Source: Rhizobium lentis
GTDB taxonomy: Bacteria; Pseudomonadota; Alphaproteobacteria; Rhizobiales; Rhizobiaceae
DNA: 64,000 nucleotides
Assembly (NCBI RefSeq): GCF_014200175.1
Contig: NZ_JACHBD010000009.1
Coordinates: 186,001 to 250,000 of the forward strand
Reading direction: 5' to 3'
Positions 42,812 to 51,918 of the stretch are shown in pieces; position 1 is the first letter of the stretch; every line of letters begins with the position of its first letter. Position numbers and translations under genes: made by a program. A model generated the notes under the pieces. It saw nothing but the letters and a program-made list of their open reading frames with translations, did no database searches and was not told where the DNA came from.

Positions 42812-44259
42812 GCGGCGACCCCTTCGAAGGAGGCCGCAATGATGTTCTTCTCGCTGACGGTATCGCCGGCGAGTTCCGCGGTAATGCGGCCTTCGCGGAA
42901 GACGTAGACGCGGTCGCAAAGGCGGACCTCGTCAATCTCGGTCGAATACCAGATGAAAGTGCGCCCGCGCGATGCTTCCTCGCGGATGATAGCATAGACT
43001 TCCTGCTTGGTTCCGACGTCGACGCCGCGCATAGGGTCATCCATCAGGACGACCGGCGCACGTGTCGAAAGCGCGCGCGCAAACAGCACCTTCTGCTGGT
43101 TGCCGCCGGAAAGCGACAGGATAGGGTTCGCCATGTCGGGTGTGCGGATTTCGATCCGGCGCTTCCAGTCGGCGCCCTTCGTCTGCTCTGCGTCCGCGAG
43201 GATGACCCCCCGTCGGGACAGATCGCCGAGCGAGGCGATCGAAAAATTGCGCACGATGCTCCACAGTTCGAAAATGCCGTTGAGTCGGCGGTCGCCGGCG
43301 ACGAAGGTGACGAGTGAATCGCGTTCGGGCAGCCAGTTGCCGGCCTGGGCGGCATGCAAGGCGAGGAGAAGTTCGGTCTGCCCGTGGCCGGCCAGCCCCG
43401 CCAGTCCGATGATTTCGCCCTTGCGGGCTGCGAAAGGCCGGCCCGCCGTCTGATGCGACAGAATGAGAGGAGCGTCGGACTGTACGCGCGCCGGGCGATC
43501 ACCGGTGTCTTCCCTCGCAACGGTGCCCATGGCCTCCACAAGGCCATGATGGTCAAATTCGCGCGCCGAACGTTCGGCAACGACGCGGCCGTCCTTCATG
43601 ACAATGATGCGGTCGGCGGTTTCGAGGATCTCGTGCAGAATATGCGAGATGAAGATGACGGAGCCGCCGGCGGCGACGAAGCGGCGGACATGATCCAGCA
43701 TCTGGCGGGCTAGGCTTGCGTCGAGCGACGAGGTCGGTTCGTCGAGGATCACCAGCCGCGGCGCAATACCGGCATCGGAAAAGGCCATTGATATCTCGAC
43801 CATCTGCCGTTCGGCGATCGAAAGGTCGCCGACGGCGCGGCCGCTGTCGATGCCGTGGCCGGGAAAGACGGCGTCGAGGCTTTTCTCGATGATCCTTGCT
43901 GCCCGCCTGCGCCAGCCGAAACCGCCGAGATGGCGGTGCATGATGCGCGTATTTTCCGCGATCGAGAGGTTGGGACAGAGGGACAGTTCCTGGAATACGC
44001 AGCGCACGCCGCGAGCGCGCGCGGCGTTGATGCCGTAACGCTCCAGGCGCTCGCCATCGCTTGCCACGCTTCCCTCATGCGGCGTCAGCCCGCCATTGAT
44101 GACGCTGACGATCGTCGATTTGCCGGCGCCGTTGTGTCCGACGAGCCCGACGCATTCGCCCGGCATAACGCGGAGCGTGACGCCGTCTAGCGCCCTGACC
44201 GCGCCGAAGCTCACCTTGGCGCCATCGACGGCGATCACCGCCTTCAAAACGTCATCCAT
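42808..44259 (-). CDS. CUT2 sugar ABC transporter ATP-binding protein (RbsA-like)
   Basis: A 483-residue double ATPase. The first domain has Walker A GHNGAGKST (near residue 38) and Walker B LVILDEPTSSLD. The second domain has the degenerate Walker A typical of CUT2 (GLAGHGQTE), signature LSGGNQQKVLFARAL and VVLMDDPMRGVD. The start is placed at 44259; upstream in-frame ATGs at 44301 and beyond are possible but the first lacks a clear ribosome site. It powers the two permeases that follow. Confidence 0.92.
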   Translation of the reverse strand: MDDVLKAVIAVDGAKVSFGAVRALDGVTLRVMPGECVGLVGHNGAGKSTIVSVINGGLTPHEGSVASDGERLERYGINAARARGVRCVFQELSLCPNLSIAENTRIMHRHLGGFGWRRRAARIIEKSLDAVFPGHGIDSGRAVGDLSIAERQMVEISMAFSDAGIAPRLVILDEPTSSLDASLARQMLDHVRRFVAAGGSVIFISHILHEILETADRIIVMKDGRVVAERSAREFDHHGLVEAMGTVAREDTGDRPARVQSDAPLILSHQTAGRPFAARKGEIIGLAGLAGHGQTELLLALHAAQAGNWLPERDSLVTFVAGDRRLNGIFELWSIVRNFSIASLGDLSRRGVILADAEQTKGADWKRRIEIRTPDMANPILSLSGGNQQKVLFARALSTRAPVVLMDDPMRGVDVGTKQEVYAIIREEASRGRTFIWYSTEIDEVRLCDRVYVFREGRITAELAGDTVSEKNIIAASFEGVAA

Positions 44260-44329
44260 GCTTGCCCGCCACACCTGATCCAAGGAGTGCCGCGCAGCCA
44301 TTTGCGACCGCGCGGCAATCGCCGGGAGA

Positions 44330-45346
44330 TTACTTCGCCGACTCGATGACCTTGATCGCGTCCGCCTGCGTGTACTCGACATTGGCAACGCCGCCGGCCT
44401 GGGTATTGGCTAGGTTGGTTTCGAGATTGTCCTGGTCAATCCGCAGGAAGGGCACGACAAGATCCTTCTTGACCTGCTTGCCGTCGAGGATCTGCTGGGC
44501 CACCCAGAAAGCGAGCGTCGAGACGCCGGGCGCGATCGACACAGACATTGTCTCGTAGCCTTTGGCGTCCTTCTGCTCCTTCCACCACTTCAATTCATCT
44601 TCGCGGTTACCCATGATGATGATCGGCATCTTCCTGTCGGTCGCGGCGATCGCCTGTGCGGCGCCATAGCCATCGCCACCCTGCGTCACCACGCCGGCGA
44701 TCTCAGGCAGGCTTGGCAGGATGCCCGCAACGGCCTTCTGCGCCACGTCCTGCGCCCAATCGCCATGCACGGAGCCGACAATCTTGAACTGCGGGAACTG
44801 CTTGACGCCCTCGTGGATGCCGGCCGAGATCTCGTCATCGACGAAGACGCCGGCAAGGCCGCGGATCTCGAGCAGATTGCCGCCTTGCGGAAGTTTCTTC
44901 GACAGATACTCCACCTCGCTGCGGCCCATTTCCTTGAAATTGACGGCGATGCGCCAGGCGCAGGGTTCGGTGACGATGCCGTCGAAGGAAACGACGGTGA
45001 TGCCGGCATCGCAGGCTTCCTTGACCGCGCCGTTCAACGCCGTCGGCGAGGCGGCGTTCAGGACAATCGCATCATAGCCCTGCAGGATCATGTTCTGGAT
45101 CTGCGCCGCCTGTTCCGTCGCCTGGTTTTCGGCGGTGGTGAAGGGGTCAGCTGCGGCGACGACGCCGGCCTTGACGGCTTCGCCTGTCACTTTGCCCCAG
45201 CTCGTCAGCATGGCTTGGCGCCACGAGTTGCCGGCATAGTTGTTGGAAAGGGCGATCTTCTTGCCGGATGTGTCAGCAAAGGCAGAAACGGGCATCGCGG
45301 CGCAAGCAAGAGCGGCCGATGCCAGAAGCATCTTACGAATTGTCAT
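44330..45346 (-). CDS. CUT2 sugar ABC transporter substrate-binding protein
   Basis: A 338-residue periplasmic sugar-binding protein of the ribose type. The signal peptide is MTIRKMLLASAALACAAM onward, cleaved near AFAD. The start at 45346 has GGGAGGA upstream. The binding fold signature KKIALSNNYAGNSWRQAM and GYDAIVLNAASPTALNGAVK are clear. It heads the five-gene operon and is divergent from a two-component system, with a tandem repeat in the promoter region. Confidence 0.92.
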   Translation of the reverse strand: MTIRKMLLASAALACAAMPVSAFADTSGKKIALSNNYAGNSWRQAMLTSWGKVTGEAVKAGVVAAADPFTTAENQATEQAAQIQNMILQGYDAIVLNAASPTALNGAVKEACDAGITVVSFDGIVTEPCAWRIAVNFKEMGRSEVEYLSKKLPQGGNLLEIRGLAGVFVDDEISAGIHEGVKQFPQFKIVGSVHGDWAQDVAQKAVAGILPSLPEIAGVVTQGGDGYGAAQAIAATDRKMPIIIMGNREDELKWWKEQKDAKGYETMSVSIAPGVSTLAFWVAQQILDGKQVKKDLVVPFLRIDQDNLETNLANTQAGGVANVEYTQADAIKVIESAK

Positions 45347-45506
45347 GTCTTCCTCCCTCATGATAGGCCGGTCGGCCGATCGCTTCACTGCTGCCGGCTT
45401 AAGCGGGCTTAAGTGAAAATTGTTCTTGCACTGAGCTTCCTCCTCTCAGTAAGGGCAGGATGCGGGAGATCGGCCAGTCTGTACAGGGGCAAGGTGGCAA
45501 GTCGTT

Positions 45507-45542
45507 TGCGGGTTTTGCGCAATAAGCTGCGGGTTTACGCAA
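45507..45542. promoter_or_regulatory. Tandem repeat in divergent promoter, likely response-regulator sites
   Basis: TGCGGGTTTTGCGCAA (45507-45522) is repeated as TGCGGGTTTACGCAA (45528-45542), 21 bp apart, which is two helical turns. Each unit also holds a TTGCG/CGCAA-type inverted half. It lies between the sugar-binding-protein gene and the kinase gene, and is a good candidate for binding by the NarL-type regulator. Confidence 0.55.
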
Positions 45543-45623
45543 GACGGCGGACCATCCGCGGGCGCTTACTGGGAAACGTTCACGACGGGTTGAGGAGCCT
45601 GTCATGACGGGGAGGAACTGACA

Positions 45624-46868
45624 ATGCTGCAACCAGCACCCGCAGCCCTGTTCGACCATTATCTCGGCATTTCCCGGCTGCTCGCCGGCCAGCTCGATTT
45701 CCGTTCGGCCATCCGCTCCGTCGCCGCCGAGGTCGCCCACATCATCCCGCACGACCATCTCGACGTCTGCGTGTTGCTTGAGGGCGGCAACTACCACACG
45801 GCCTACGAGACCGGCATCGAGACCGCCTGGGGCGAGATCGCCGGCGCGCCGGTGGTCAACAGTCCCATTCGTTCGCTGCTTTGGGGCGAGGTCGACTTTC
45901 TGCTTGCCGACGATGCCATGACGGATCCGCGCTTCCATTTCGAGGGCGCTTTCAAGCGGCCGATCGTCGAACAGTCGCTGAGAAGCCGCCTGCATGTCCC
46001 GATGAAGGTGCAGGGCACGATCATCGCAGCGCTTTCCTGTTCGTCTCACAAAGCGGGCGTCTATACGATGGAGGATATCGAGCGCGCCCGCATCATCGCA
46101 GATCTGCTGACGCCCTATTTCTTCGCGCTGCAGGCGGCCGAGCAGGCGCAACGCTCTGCGATCGTGGAGGCGGAGGCCCGCGCCCGTGAGGAGGGGTTGC
46201 GTCAAGGCGCCCTGAAACTGACGGAAGCGCTGGAGCAGGAGCGTCAACGGATCGGTATGGACCTTCACGACCAGACGCTTGCCGACCTGACGCGGCTGGC
46301 GCGCCGGATCGATCGGCTGTCGCGCAACGGCGAGGTGACGGCCGAGGTACTGGAGCCCGTTTCACGATCTTTGCAGCATTGCATGCAGGATCTGCGGCAG
46401 ATCATCGAGCAGGCAAAACCATCCGTTCTCCAGCTCTTCGGCCTCGCCCAGGCAATCGAGCATCATCTCGACCGATCGACGCGCGATGCCGGATCGGCGA
46501 TCGAATGGGGTCTGGTCGATGAAACGAATGGCGCGCTGGAGCAGCTGGAACCGACCGTCAGCGTCGCCCTGTTCCGGATCGCCCAGGAGGCGATCAACAA
46601 TGCCGTGCGCCATGCTGCGCCCCTGGCAATCATGGTGAGGCTCGAGGCCGACAAGGAACAATTGTCGATCGAAATTTCCGACGATGGAACCGGGCTCTCC
46701 AAGGTCCGAGGACGGATCGGCGGCGGCATCGACAATATGAAGACCCGCGCGCGGCTGATCTCGGCACGTTTCACGACGGGACCTGGCCATAACAACCGGG
46801 GAACCGCGGTCCGCGTCGTACTGCCGCTAGGGCCCGGTCCAGCGCCGAATGGGCCGGCGGGCGAATAA
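45624..46868 (+). CDS. Soluble GAF-domain sensor histidine kinase (HisKA_3)
   Basis: A 414-residue kinase. A GAF-like sensor domain covers about residues 20-170. The phospho-acceptor box is RIGMDLHDQTLADLTRLARR (near 210-230), and the ATP-binding domain at the C-terminus has EAINNAVRHAA and the DDGTGL G-box. No membrane segment or signal peptide is present, so it senses an intracellular cue. The start follows GGGGAGG. It pairs with the response regulator 21 bp downstream and is divergent from the CUT2 sugar operon. Confidence 0.9.
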   Translation: MLQPAPAALFDHYLGISRLLAGQLDFRSAIRSVAAEVAHIIPHDHLDVCVLLEGGNYHTAYETGIETAWGEIAGAPVVNSPIRSLLWGEVDFLLADDAMTDPRFHFEGAFKRPIVEQSLRSRLHVPMKVQGTIIAALSCSSHKAGVYTMEDIERARIIADLLTPYFFALQAAEQAQRSAIVEAEARAREEGLRQGALKLTEALEQERQRIGMDLHDQTLADLTRLARRIDRLSRNGEVTAEVLEPVSRSLQHCMQDLRQIIEQAKPSVLQLFGLAQAIEHHLDRSTRDAGSAIEWGLVDETNGALEQLEPTVSVALFRIAQEAINNAVRHAAPLAIMVRLEADKEQLSIEISDDGTGLSKVRGRIGGGIDNMKTRARLISARFTTGPGHNNRGTAVRVVLPLGPGPAPNGPAGE

Positions 46869-46888
46869 AACTGAGGAGCAAAGCGAAA

Positions 46889-47611
46889 ATGAAGGTTCTG
46901 ATCGTCGAGGACGACCCATTGCACCGGTCCTACCTGCACGAGGCGGTCAATGCGGCCCTGCCGGAATGCGATACCGTGATCGAGGCGGAGAATGGAACCG
47001 CCGGCGAAAAGCTCGCTCGCGACCACAAGTCGGCGCATATCGTCATGGATCTGCAGATGGCCAATAGAAACGGCATAGAAGCGGCGCGTACGATCTGGAA
47101 GGAGCGGCCGGAGACACGCATCCTGTTCTGGTCGAATTATTCGGACGAAGCCTATGTGCGCGGCGTCTCGCGCATCGTGCCGGATGGCGCTGCCTATGGC
47201 TACGTGCTGAAATCCGCTTCCGACGAACGGCTGAAGCTTGCGCTGCGTTCGATTTTCATCGAGAGCCAGTGCGTCATCGATCGTGAGGTGCGGGGCCTGC
47301 AGCAGAAAAGTCTCGGCCAGACGAACGGCTTCACCGATTCCGAATACGAGATCCTCGTCGACATCGCGCTCGGCCTCACCGACCGCGCCATCGCCAAACG
47401 CCGCGGCCTGTCGCTGCGCAGCGTCCAGAACCGCCTGCAGCAGCTTTATGACAAGCTCGATGTCTATCAGACCGCCGGCGATGACCACGAGGACGGCCGC
47501 TTCAACCTGCGTGCCCGCGCCGTCACCGTCGCACTTTTGCGCAAACTGCTGAATTACAGCGCGCTGGAACGGGCCGAGGCGGAGCTGCAGGAGTGGCTTG
47601 ACGGAAAATAG
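46889..47611 (+). CDS. NarL/FixJ-family response regulator
   Basis: A 240-residue regulator. The receiver domain has the acidic pair D8/D9, phospho-acceptor D54 (HIVMDLQM) and Lys in YGYVLKSAS. The LuxR-type HTH lies near residues 145-195 (FTDSEYEILVDIALGLTDRAIAKRRGLSLRSVQNRL in outline). A C-terminal tail of about 45 residues follows, longer than usual. It forms a two-component pair with the kinase upstream and probably controls the divergent sugar operon. Confidence 0.9.
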   Translation: MKVLIVEDDPLHRSYLHEAVNAALPECDTVIEAENGTAGEKLARDHKSAHIVMDLQMANRNGIEAARTIWKERPETRILFWSNYSDEAYVRGVSRIVPDGAAYGYVLKSASDERLKLALRSIFIESQCVIDREVRGLQQKSLGQTNGFTDSEYEILVDIALGLTDRAIAKRRGLSLRSVQNRLQQLYDKLDVYQTAGDDHEDGRFNLRARAVTVALLRKLLNYSALERAEAELQEWLDGK

Positions 47612-47655
47612 CCGTAGAGGGGCTCCGGGTTTGAATGCGGCGCCTGCTCGGGTGT

Positions 47656-48381
47656 TCAGCGGCCGTTTTCTTTTCGCCAGGCCTGGTATTTCTGCTGATG
47701 TTCTTCCTTGGTACAGGGGTAGAGGCCGATGATTGCTTCGCCGGCCTTGACCCGCTCAAGGACGAAGTCCTCGTAGCTTTCCATATTCGTGCATTCATCC
47801 GCGAGTTCATCGGCCAGATGGGCGGGGATGACCATGACGCCGTCCCGGTCGCCGACCAGGACATCACCGGGAAACACGGCGACATCGCCGCAGGAAATCG
47901 GGACGTTGATGTCCAGCGCTTCGTGCAAAGTCAAATTGGTTGGCGCCGACGGCTTGGCGTAATAGGCCGGCATGTCAAGCGCGCCAATCCCCTCGGCATC
48001 ACGAAAACCGCCGTCGGAGACGACGCCCGCCGCGCCACGGAGCGCCAGCCGGGTGATCAGGATGGAACCCGCCGTCGCAGCCCTTGCGTCCTTGCGCGCG
48101 TCCATCACCAGCACCTGCCCTGGAGGGCATGTCTCCATCGCGACTCTCTGCGGGTGATTTGGGTTCTGGAAAACCGTGATTGGATTGCGGTCCTCGCGAG
48201 CGGGAATATAGCGCAGCGTGAATGCCTGTCCGACCATCGCCTCGGCTTTGGGCGCCACCGGCACGACCCCCTGGATGAACTGGTTTCGAAGGCCGCGTTT
48301 GAAGAGGGCGGTGGCGATCGATGCGGTGGAGATCTTCTTGAACTTCGCGCGTGTCGCCTCGCTCAGCACGTAATCGGTCAT
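47656..48381 (-). CDS. RraA-like protein (possible pyruvate-type aldolase/decarboxylase)
   Basis: A 241-residue member of the RraA/HMG-aldolase family. The conserved region is ATAGSILITRLALRGAAG followed by VVSDGGFRD, which holds the Arg/Asp metal-site residues. The second ATG (48381) is chosen because GGGAGG lies 7 bp upstream; the first ATG at 48387 would be only 1-2 bp from it. Next to a sugar-acid dehydratase, an aldolase role on a 2-keto-3-deoxy acid is more likely than RNase regulation. That is inference. Confidence 0.82.
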   Translation of the reverse strand: MTDYVLSEATRAKFKKISTASIATALFKRGLRNQFIQGVVPVAPKAEAMVGQAFTLRYIPAREDRNPITVFQNPNHPQRVAMETCPPGQVLVMDARKDARAATAGSILITRLALRGAAGVVSDGGFRDAEGIGALDMPAYYAKPSAPTNLTLHEALDINVPISCGDVAVFPGDVLVGDRDGVMVIPAHLADELADECTNMESYEDFVLERVKAGEAIIGLYPCTKEEHQQKYQAWRKENGR

Positions 48382-48394
48382 TCTCATTCCTCCC

Positions 48395-50131
48395 TCAATA
48401 AATATCCGGTTCGCCAGCGCTTTGGCCGAAACCCGTTTCTAGAAAATCGAAGTCACAGCCCTGGTCGGCCTGCGTCACATGGCGGGAGAACATCCAGCCA
48501 TAACCCCGCTCGAAATGCGGCTCCGGCGCCTTCCATGCATCTCGACGGCTGACGAGTTCGGCCTCGTCGACCAGCATGTCGAGCCGGCGGTTGGACAGAT
48601 CGAGGCGGACGATGTCACCGGTTCTCAGCAATGCCAGCGGGCCGCCGATATAGCTCTCCGGCGACACATGCAGAATGCAGGCGCCGTAGGAGGTGCCGGA
48701 CATTCTCGCGTCCGAGATACGCAGCATGTCGCGATGCCCCTGTTTGATCAAAGCCTTCGGGATCGGCAGCATGCCCCACTCGGGAAACCCCGGTCCACCG
48801 AGCGGCCCGGCATTGCGCAGCACGAGCACGTGGTCGGGCGTGACGTCGAGATTTTCGTCATCGATCGCCTTCTTCATTTCCGGATAGCTGTCGAAGACCA
48901 AGGCCGGCCCCTGATGCACATGATATTTCGGGTCACAGGCAGCAGGCTTCATCACGGCGCCGTTGGGGCAGAGATTGCCGCGCAGGACGGCGAGCGATCC
49001 CTCGTGATAGACCGGATTCGAAAGCGGCCGGATGACATCGTCGTTATAGACCTCAGCGCCCATCAGGTTTTCGCCCATGGTCTTTCCGGTGACGGTCAGG
49101 GCCGTCAGGTCGAGCCGGTCCTCGAGCTGTTTCATCAGCGCCCGCAATCCGCCCGCATAGAAGAAATCCTCCATCAGATAGTCCTTCCCCGAGGGGCGGA
49201 CGTTTGCGATGAGCGGCGTCACCCGCCCCAGTAGGTCGAGATCGTCGAGCGTCAGGTTGATGCCGGCGCGTCTCGCCATCGCAATCAGATGGACGACGGC
49301 GTTGGTGGAACAGCCGGTGGCCATGGCGACGATCGCGGCGTTGCGGCATGCCGCTTCCGTGACGATCCGGTCGGGCGTCAGATCCTCCCAGACCATCTCG
49401 ACGGCGCGGCGGCCGCAGGCGGCCGACATCCGCTGATGATTGGCGTCGACGGCCGGAATGGACGAGGCGCCCGGCAACGTCAGCCCCATCGCATCGGCAA
49501 TCGCGGTCATGGTGCTGGCGGTGCCCATCGTCATGCATGTGCCGGCTGAGCGGGCGATGCCGCCCTGAACGCCGAGCCACTCGGCATCGGTGATGTTGCC
49601 GGCGCGACGCTCGTCCCAATATTTCCAGGCATCTGAGCCGGAGCCGAGGATTTTGCCGGCGTAATTGCCGCGCAGCATCGGCCCGGCCGGGAGGTAGATC
49701 ATCGGCACGCCGGCCGACAGCGCCCCCATGACGAGGCCGGGCGTGGTCTTGTCGCAGCCGCCCATCAGCACGACTCCGTCGAGCGGGTGCGAACGGATCG
49801 TCTCCTCCGTCTCCATCGCCAGCATGTTGCGGTAGAGCATGGAGGTGGGCTTCGTAAAACTTTCGTCGACCGACAGCGACGGCATTTCAACGGGGAAGCC
49901 GCCGGCCTGCGAGACGCCGCGCTTCACATCCTGCACACGCTCCTTGAAGTGGGAGTGGCAGGTATTGAGCTCGGACCAGGTGTTGAGGATGCCGATGATC
50001 GGCTTTTCGCGAAAATCCTCCTCGGCGTAGCCGAGCTGCATCATGCGCGAGCGATGGCCGAAACTGCGCAGGTCATCCGGCGCGAACCATCGCGCGCTTC
50101 GCAGCATGTCCGGCGTTTTTCTGTGTGTCAT
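48395..50131 (-). CDS. IlvD/Edd-family dehydratase (L-arabonate/sugar-acid dehydratase-like)
   Basis: A 578-residue Fe-S dehydratase, the normal family length. Cluster cysteines are in NTCHSH, MGGCDKTTPG and AGTCMTMGT. The overall sequence is of the pentonate/hexonate dehydratase branch rather than branched-chain amino-acid IlvD. It removes water from an aldonic acid to give a 2-keto-3-deoxy acid. The start is at 50131, with GAAGG seven bases upstream. It sits between a NitT/TauT-type permease and the RraA-like gene, all in one orientation. Confidence 0.88.
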   Translation of the reverse strand: MTHRKTPDMLRSARWFAPDDLRSFGHRSRMMQLGYAEEDFREKPIIGILNTWSELNTCHSHFKERVQDVKRGVSQAGGFPVEMPSLSVDESFTKPTSMLYRNMLAMETEETIRSHPLDGVVLMGGCDKTTPGLVMGALSAGVPMIYLPAGPMLRGNYAGKILGSGSDAWKYWDERRAGNITDAEWLGVQGGIARSAGTCMTMGTASTMTAIADAMGLTLPGASSIPAVDANHQRMSAACGRRAVEMVWEDLTPDRIVTEAACRNAAIVAMATGCSTNAVVHLIAMARRAGINLTLDDLDLLGRVTPLIANVRPSGKDYLMEDFFYAGGLRALMKQLEDRLDLTALTVTGKTMGENLMGAEVYNDDVIRPLSNPVYHEGSLAVLRGNLCPNGAVMKPAACDPKYHVHQGPALVFDSYPEMKKAIDDENLDVTPDHVLVLRNAGPLGGPGFPEWGMLPIPKALIKQGHRDMLRISDARMSGTSYGACILHVSPESYIGGPLALLRTGDIVRLDLSNRRLDMLVDEAELVSRRDAWKAPEPHFERGYGWMFSRHVTQADQGCDFDFLETGFGQSAGEPDIY

Positions 50132-50169
50132 GAGGATACCTTCTCGGGATGGGAAAATCGCATTCGCGG

Positions 50170-51039
50170 CTATTCCTTCATTCCCCATTTCTGGATGGTG
50201 TGGCGCTCGATCGTCTGGAAGACGAGGTTTTCGACGATCAGGCCGATGATGATCACGGTCAAGAGGCCGGCGAAGACTGCCGGAATATCGAGAAGGTTGC
50301 GGTTCTCGAAGATGAACCAGCCAAGGCCTCCCTGGCCCGAGGAGACGCCGAAGACGAGCTCGGCGGCAATTAGCGTGCGCCAGGCGAAGGCCCAGCCGAT
50401 CTTCAGGCCGGTGAGAATGGAAGGGAAGGCGGCCGGCACGAGGATCCGCAGCACATAGGAAATGCCCGTCAGTCCGTAGTTCGCGCCGACCATGCGCAAG
50501 GTGCGCGAGACCCCGAGGAAACCGGAATGGGTATTCAGCGCCACTGCCCAGAGAACCGAATGCACCAGCACGAAGACGAGGCTGGAGGCGCCAAGGCCGA
50601 ACCAGATCAGCGCCAGCGGCAGAAGCGATATCGCCGGCAGCGGGTTGAACATCGCCGTCATCGTTTCGAGAAAATCTGTGCCGATGCGTGTGTTGATGGC
50701 GAGCACGGTCAGGAGTGCGGCGAGCACCGTGCCGAGCGCGTATCCCATGAATAGGATCTGCAGTGTCGTCCAGATGCGGGCCGGCAGCGTGCCGTCGGCG
50801 AAACGGTCAATCAGCGTGATGATCGTGTCGCTGAGCGTTGGAAACAGAAGGGGATTGTCGAGATAGGAGGCGTAGACCTGCCAGACGATCGCTAGCGTGA
50901 CGATCAGCAATGTCTTGCGCAGTGCGCCGATGCCCCAGAGCGTTTCGAATGCACTCAGCCTCTGTTCGACCGGTTTGACGTTGTCGTAGGGCTTGGTGGC
51001 CTCGACATCGGGCGCAAGGATGATGTTTGCGGATAACAT
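50170..51039 (-). CDS. NitT/TauT-type ABC transporter permease
   Basis: A 289-residue permease (SsuC/TauC-like) with six membrane segments (TLLIVTLAIVWQVYASYL first) and the EAA loop RTLRMVGANYGLTGISYVLR (near residue 180). The start at 51039 lies 4 bp after the ATPase stop. In this operon it is linked to sugar-acid enzymes rather than sulfonate or nitrate genes, so its substrate is likely an organic or sugar acid. Confidence 0.9.
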   Translation of the reverse strand: MLSANIILAPDVEATKPYDNVKPVEQRLSAFETLWGIGALRKTLLIVTLAIVWQVYASYLDNPLLFPTLSDTIITLIDRFADGTLPARIWTTLQILFMGYALGTVLAALLTVLAINTRIGTDFLETMTAMFNPLPAISLLPLALIWFGLGASSLVFVLVHSVLWAVALNTHSGFLGVSRTLRMVGANYGLTGISYVLRILVPAAFPSILTGLKIGWAFAWRTLIAAELVFGVSSGQGGLGWFIFENRNLLDIPAVFAGLLTVIIIGLIVENLVFQTIERHTIQKWGMKE

Positions 51040-51043
51040 GGTT

Positions 51044-51862
51044 CTATTCCTTGTGGCCTGGTTCCGAGGAAAACAGCAGGTTATGGATGTCACGCTCAAG
51101 GACTGCGGCGCTCCCGTCTTCGTGGCTGATCTTGTCGACATCGACCACTTCCGCCTTGACCCTGCCCGGGTGCGGCGACAGGAGCAGGATCCGGTTCGAG
51201 ATCTTGATCGCTTCGGCAATCGAATGCGTGACGAAGATGACCGTGAACCGGGTGTCTTCCCAAAGCTGGAGCAACTCGTCCTGCATCTGCCGGCGGGTGA
51301 GGGCATCGAGCGCTGCGAAAGGCTCGTCCATCAGGAGGATATCCGGCTGCATCGCCATGCCGCGAGCGATCGCGACGCGCTGCTTCATGCCGCCGGACAG
51401 CGTGTGGGGATAGCTGTCGACGGCGCGCGTCAGCTTCACCTTGTCGATATATTCGCGTGCCAATGCTTCGGCGTCGCCCTTCGGCAGCTTGCGGGCGACC
51501 AGCAGCGGGAACATGACATTCTCAAGCACCGTCTTCCAGGGCATCAGCTGGTCGAACTCCTGGAAGACCATCATGCGGTCTGGCCCCGGGCACTTCACCT
51601 TGCGCCCGTTGATATGGATGGAGCCTGCCGACGGCGTCATGTAGCCGCCGACGGCTTTGAGAAGCGTTGACTTGCCGCAGCCGGACGGTCCGAGCAGCAC
51701 GAACCTGTCGGATTGGCGGACGGAGAAACTGACGCCCTCGGTGGCGGTGACCAAGAGATTCGGGGTCTTGTAGCGCAGCGTCACATTGTCGACCTTGAGG
51801 AGGGGCTCTCTCTCGGCCGCCGGTGCGGTCTCGTTGTCTGTTCGGGCAGTGGCCTGAAGCAT
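51044..51862 (-). CDS. NitT/TauT-type ABC transporter ATP-binding protein
   Basis: A 272-residue ATPase. Walker A GPSGCGKSTLL (near residue 59), signature LSGGMKQRVAIARGM, Walker B ILLMDEPFAALD and the switch His in VTHSIAEA are intact. The start at 51862 has AAGGAG upstream. It sits between the binding protein and permease genes and drives the same transporter. Confidence 0.92.
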   Translation of the reverse strand: MLQATARTDNETAPAAEREPLLKVDNVTLRYKTPNLLVTATEGVSFSVRQSDRFVLLGPSGCGKSTLLKAVGGYMTPSAGSIHINGRKVKCPGPDRMMVFQEFDQLMPWKTVLENVMFPLLVARKLPKGDAEALAREYIDKVKLTRAVDSYPHTLSGGMKQRVAIARGMAMQPDILLMDEPFAALDALTRRQMQDELLQLWEDTRFTVIFVTHSIAEAIKISNRILLLSPHPGRVKAEVVDVDKISHEDGSAAVLERDIHNLLFSSEPGHKE

Positions 51863-51918
51863 TGGAATTACTCCTTGAAGAGGGGAGCGGCGGCTCTGAA
51901 GCGCCGCTCCCGGGGCCG

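Noticed and set aside
41868..43040. Long N-terminal extension of the second CUT2 permease frame
   Set aside because: It overlaps the first permease and the ATPase in another frame; the permease starts naturally at 41867 with an ATGA overlap.
45399..46268. A 289-codon open frame antisense to the histidine kinase
   Set aside because: Shadow of the kinase gene; no ribosome site or recognisable domain.
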